Source: Streptomyces subrutilus
Lineage (GTDB): Bacteria > Actinomycetota > Actinomycetes > Streptomycetales > Streptomycetaceae
Direction: 5' to 3'
DNA length: 64,000 nt
Assembly: GCF_008704535.1 (NCBI RefSeq)
Contig: NZ_CP023701.1
Location: 3,660,501 to 3,724,500 of the forward strand
The notes under the pieces are model-generated. The model was not told where the DNA came from. It ran no database searches and saw only the letters and a program-made list of their open reading frames with translations. This document shows positions 60,851 through 64,000 of this stretch, piece after piece. Every line of letters starts with the position of its first letter. The stretch's first letter is position 1. A program made the translations under genes and the position numbers.

Positions 60851-62194
60851 TCAGGCGCGGCCGTGGGCCCGGCCGGTGTCCTTGATGAAGAGGCCGGCCA
60901 CCGCGCCCAGGACGAGCAGGATCGGCATCATCAGGAGGGCGTGGCCGTAGTCCGCGAGGTCCGGGGCGTCGGGCAGGATGCGTCCGGGCACGGCCTGGAG
61001 GATGCCGCCGATGATGAAGCAGACCCCGTTGACGATGGCCGCGGAGCTGCCGACCAGGGAGCCGGGGACGGACTCGCCGGCGACGGTGAAGCCGAGCATG
61101 TGGGCGCCGGCGAAGAGGCCCACGGCGAACATGGTGACCACGGAGACGCTGTTGGTCTCCTTGGGGAGGTAGATCAGCAGGCTGATCGCGACGGCCTGGA
61201 GCAGCACGCCGACCACGGCGGGCACCCGCCGGTTGTTCCAGTGGTCGGACAGCACGTTGAACAGCGGGGCGCCGAAGGCCAGGCCGAGCCAGGACATGGC
61301 GGACAGCACGGCGGCGAGGGAGGCGTCGGCGCCGCGGGCCTCCATCACCCGGGGGCCCCACAGCACGCCCATGGCGAGCATGGAGCCGAAGGACACCCCG
61401 GCCAGCAGCGAGGAGAGCACGACGTTGCGGTTGCGGAAGCAGCTGCCGAGGTCGTGGAAGATGCCGGACAGCAGCGGCCGCCGCGCGGCCGGGGTGCCCG
61501 TGGTGGGCGTGGTGCGGGCGAGCTGCTCGGGGCCGGGCGACGGATTGCGCACCATGAGGGCGAACAGCACGATCAGGACCACGCCGGCCGCGCCGAAGCC
61601 GTTCAGCAGCTGCTGCCAGCTGACCATGGTGAGCTGCCAGGAGATGGCCGGCTGCCCGAACGCGGAGCCCAGCGAGGCCAGCGACTGCACCAGGCCGAAC
61701 ATGAGCCCGTAGCGGGCGGCGGGGAACCACTGGCCGCCGATGTAGCCGGCGCCGACGAAGCCGAACGAGGAGCCGATCGCGAGGACGATCTGGGCGGCGA
61801 TCAGCGTGGCCATGCTGGTGGTCTGGGCGTAGAGGAACGCCCCGGCCGTCACGAAGGCGACGGCGATCGCCAGCAGCGGCCGGGAGCCGAAGCGGTCGAG
61901 CAGGGCGCCGGAGAAGAACTGGCAGAGCGCGAACGCCCAGGTGTAGATCGACCCGGCCAGACCGATCTGGGCCACGCTGAGCGCGGCCGTCTTCTGGATC
62001 TCCGGGGAGACCACGGCGTAGCCGGTCTGGATGGCGAACAGCCAGATGACGAAGACCGTGCACAGCCCCCAGACGACCCACGCCTCGACGCCGCCGATGG
62101 TCTTGTGCGGGCCGTGCAGCATCCGGGCGCCGGGGTGTTTGCGGTACTCGACGTCCGGAGCGGACGCCGGGCCCTGCGGGGTGGCGGTGGCCAT
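60851..62194 (-). CDS. OFA-type MFS transporter, possibly purine-related
   Basis: A 447-aa transporter with twelve transmembrane helices. GALLDRFGSRPLLAIAV is the MFS loop 2-3 motif, and FGFVGAGYIGGQWFPAARYGL is typical of the oxalate/formate antiporter (OFA) branch. It starts 29 bases after the guanine deaminase stop, and GAGGAGAG lies upstream, so the two genes are an operon. From context it may move a purine or a degradation product; the name OFA gives only the fold. The N-terminus (40 residues) is cytoplasmic. Confidence 0.8.
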   Translation of the reverse strand: MATATPQGPASAPDVEYRKHPGARMLHGPHKTIGGVEAWVVWGLCTVFVIWLFAIQTGYAVVSPEIQKTAALSVAQIGLAGSIYTWAFALCQFFSGALLDRFGSRPLLAIAVAFVTAGAFLYAQTTSMATLIAAQIVLAIGSSFGFVGAGYIGGQWFPAARYGLMFGLVQSLASLGSAFGQPAISWQLTMVSWQQLLNGFGAAGVVLIVLFALMVRNPSPGPEQLARTTPTTGTPAARRPLLSGIFHDLGSCFRNRNVVLSSLLAGVSFGSMLAMGVLWGPRVMEARGADASLAAVLSAMSWLGLAFGAPLFNVLSDHWNNRRVPAVVGVLLQAVAISLLIYLPKETNSVSVVTMFAVGLFAGAHMLGFTVAGESVPGSLVGSSAAIVNGVCFIIGGILQAVPGRILPDAPDLADYGHALLMMPILLVLGAVAGLFIKDTGRAHGRA

Positions 62195-62223
62195 GGTGGC
62201 TCTCCTCTGGTGGGCGGCGGCGG

Positions 62224-63561
62224 TCAGGCGGTGGAGGGCCCGGGGGCGGCGTCGCGGTCGTGGGCGAGGGCGCCGTTGACGTAGGTGGCGCGCACGGTCC
62301 GGTCGTCCCCCATCACGGCCAGCACGAAGAGGAGCTCCTCGATGTCCCCGACGCGCGAGGTGCGCTGCGCCAGCAGCGGGGTGGCCCGGGGGTCGAGGAC
62401 GACGAAGTCGGCTTCGTGGCCCGCTTCGAGCGAGCCCACCTGGTGGTCGATCCCCAGGGCCCGGGCGCCGCCGAGGGTGGCGAGGAAGAAGGCCTTGACC
62501 GAATCCAGCGGGTAGTTGCACAGCTCGGCGACCTTGTAGGCCTCGTTCATGGTGGCCAGCAGGGAGAAGCTGGTGCCGGCGCCGATGTCGGTGCCCAGGC
62601 CGACGTGGATCGGGTGCCGGCCGTCCTTGGCGTCGTGGACGTGGAACAGGCCGCTGCCCAGGAACAGGTTCGAGGTGGGGCAGTGCGAGATCGCCGTGCC
62701 CGTCTCCGCGCACCGGTCGCGCTCACGGCGCGTGAGGTGGACGCCGTGGGCGAGGACGGCGCGGTGGCCGAGCAGGCCGTAGTGGTCGTAGACGTCGAGG
62801 TAGCCGGCGCGGTCCGGGAACAGCGAACGCACCCAGGAGATCTCCCCGGTGTTCTCGGACACGTGCGTGTGGACCAGCGCGTCCGGGTGCTCGCGCCACA
62901 GGGCCCCGGCCGCCTCCAGCTGCTCGGGGGTGCTGGTGGGGGCGAAGCGCGGGGTGATGGCGTAGAGGTTGCGGCCCTTGCCGTGCCAGCGCTCCAGGAG
63001 GGCCTTGGAGTCGTCGTAGCCGGAGCGGGCGGTGTCCAGCAGGGGCTCGGGGGCGTTGCGGTCCATCAGGACCTTGCCGCCCGCCATGCGCATGTCGCGC
63101 CGGGTGGCCTCCTCGAACAGGGCGTCGACCGAATCCGGGTAGACGGCGCAGAAGGTCAGCGCGGTGGTGGTGCCGTTGCGCAGCAGCTCGTCGCAGAAGG
63201 AGGAGGCCACCGTACGGGCGTATGCGGCGTCGGAGAAGCGCTGCTCCTCCACGAAGGTGTAGTGGTTGAGCCAGTCGATCAGCTGCGAGCCGAAGGCGGC
63301 GATGATGCCGGTCTGCACGTAGTGGACGTGCGTGTCGACGAACCCGGCGGTGATCACGTGGTCCGGGTAGTGGACGACCTCGGTTCCCGGCGGGATCAGG
63401 TGGCGCAGCGCGGCGTGGTCCCCCGCCGCGGTGATCAGCCCGTCCTGGCAGATCAGCAGTCCGTCGCTCTCGTGGACGAACGTCTCCTCGCGGCCCGCGA
63501 GGAAGGGGTCCCCCCGGAACCAGACGAGCGGGCCGCGCACCGCGGTAGCCGTCGATGACAT
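62224..63561 (-). CDS. guaD: guanine deaminase
   Basis: A 445-aa amidohydrolase. Metal ligands are in GFVDTHVHYVQT, and in THVSENTGEISW and LAHGVHL; GLGTDIGAG supplies the Asp near the end. NHYTFVEEQRFSDAAYA and SHCPTSNLFLGSGLF are guanine deaminase signatures. It converts guanine to xanthine in purine salvage/catabolism; urate oxidase is elsewhere in this window. ATG 63561 is supported by GGAGG five bases upstream; a GTG six bases earlier is too close. It is the first gene of the operon with the MFS transporter. Confidence 0.93.
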   Translation of the reverse strand: MSSTATAVRGPLVWFRGDPFLAGREETFVHESDGLLICQDGLITAAGDHAALRHLIPPGTEVVHYPDHVITAGFVDTHVHYVQTGIIAAFGSQLIDWLNHYTFVEEQRFSDAAYARTVASSFCDELLRNGTTTALTFCAVYPDSVDALFEEATRRDMRMAGGKVLMDRNAPEPLLDTARSGYDDSKALLERWHGKGRNLYAITPRFAPTSTPEQLEAAGALWREHPDALVHTHVSENTGEISWVRSLFPDRAGYLDVYDHYGLLGHRAVLAHGVHLTRRERDRCAETGTAISHCPTSNLFLGSGLFHVHDAKDGRHPIHVGLGTDIGAGTSFSLLATMNEAYKVAELCNYPLDSVKAFFLATLGGARALGIDHQVGSLEAGHEADFVVLDPRATPLLAQRTSRVGDIEELLFVLAVMGDDRTVRATYVNGALAHDRDAAPGPSTA

Positions 63562-63733
63562 CGCCACCTCCAGAGAAGGGCGCGCCGCCGTGGCGGAGCG
63601 CCCTCCCAGTCGACCGCGCGCCCCGCCGCGATGCCTGCCGGAGCTAGCCCGTTCGGGTGAGACCCGGGGGGCGGGGCGCAGGTCGCGCGGGGGCGAGGGG
63701 CGTGACGGCGGGGGCGGGGGCGGGGGCCCGGCG
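63562..63733. other. intergenic region upstream of guaD
   Basis: 172 bases of GC-rich sequence with G-tracts; it must hold the guaD promoter and any terminator of the gene to the right. I see no clear promoter or hairpin. Confidence 0.3.
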
Positions 63734-64000
63734 TCAGTGGAGGAAGGAGCGCAGGGAGGCGGTCAGGGCGGTGACGAAGGCGTCCTGGACGGCGGGCGGG
63801 AGCAGGTCCAGGGACAGGTACGGGTTCAGGTCCTCCAGCTCCACCAGCAGCAGCTCGCCCGAGGGCGCCCGGCAGGCGTCCACCCGCTGGATGCCGTGGT
63901 CCAGGGTGTTCCAGGCGATGAACGCGCGGGCGAAGTCGAGGTCCGCAGCGGTCGGCTCGTACGGCACGAGCTCCCAGCGGCGCGCCGGGTCCGGGGCGTA
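63734..64000 (-). CDS. ATP-grasp-like protein, C-terminal part (5' end outside window)
   Basis: The last 88 codons of a gene that continues past the right edge: WELVPYEPTAADLDFARAFI, HGIQRVDACRAPSGELLLVE and LEDLNPYLSLDLLPP. The R-V-D-x-C-R-x-P-G-E-L-L-L-V-E-x-E-D-x-N-P pattern is the metal/ATP-binding end of ATP-grasp-type proteins (Glu and Asn as Mg ligands). The substrate cannot be told from this part. Confidence 0.6.
   Translation of the reverse strand, partial: YAPDPARRWELVPYEPTAADLDFARAFIAWNTLDHGIQRVDACRAPSGELLLVELEDLNPYLSLDLLPPAVQDAFVTALTASLRSFLH

Overview
The window is high-GC actinobacterial chromosome and almost certainly Streptomyces. Evidence: G/C-ending codons, frequent GTG starts, short SD sequences, an actinobacterial type VII secretion (T7SS) locus, WhiJ/DUF397-type regulators, a SigB/SigF-family sigma factor, and two parS sites (GTTTCACGTGAAAC). 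The parS sites and the aspS - SpoIIE phosphatase - pirin - SseB - acyl-CoA dehydrogenase - M18 aminopeptidase block point to the core chromosome arm near oriC. This placement is from gene content only; no database was searched.

Layout. 1-2.0 kb: the 3' part of an NHLP-type peptide exporter of a RiPP/bacteriocin cluster that lies mostly to the left. 2.5-16.2 kb: a minus-strand T7SS locus. It runs from a small membrane protein through EccD, a MinD-like ATPase, EccC and DUF6177 to two WXG100/ESAT-6-like small proteins, DUF6507, a 951-aa polymorphic toxin and its Imm49 immunity protein. EccB, EccE and MycP are not here. 16.5-21.2 kb: a TrmB/LuxR-type regulator divergent from a 50-aa exported peptide, a small hypothetical, and two secreted cell-wall hydrolases (NlpC/P60-like and lysozyme-like). 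The hydrolases share an almost identical 669-bp C-terminal repeat domain.

21-32.5 kb is a cold-shock and stress region. It has three cspA-type genes, two of them with matching structured leaders of identical length. It also has two MerR-like paralogues, a BBE-type flavoprotein, a DEAD-box helicase, an SCO5918-family protein, a GvpU-like protein, and a SigB/SigF-type sigma factor. Two small ATPase (anti-sigma-like) genes lie nearby. 33-38.6 kb: a class III aminotransferase, urate oxidase, a cysteine-less sortase-like protein and small membrane or secreted proteins. parS1 lies inside one of these small genes.

39-50.4 kb: a membrane protein, a FUSC transporter-like protein, parS2 embedded in a 48-bp palindrome, a Tat-exported PhoX-type phosphatase with a PHO box, a VWA protein with a 54-aa tandem repeat, aspS, and a PAS/GAF/PP2C/HATPase phosphatase. 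50.4-64 kb: pirin, a frameshifted aldo/keto reductase, SseB, a HTH/DUF397/ATPase regulatory trio, and an acyl-CoA dehydrogenase behind paired operators. They are followed by a double CxxH/CxxC protein, an M18 aminopeptidase, a thioredoxin-NHL protein, an OFA-type MFS transporter co-directional with guanine deaminase, and the C-terminal end of an ATP-grasp-like gene.

Most convergent gene pairs are separated by long perfect stem-loops, which I list as terminators.
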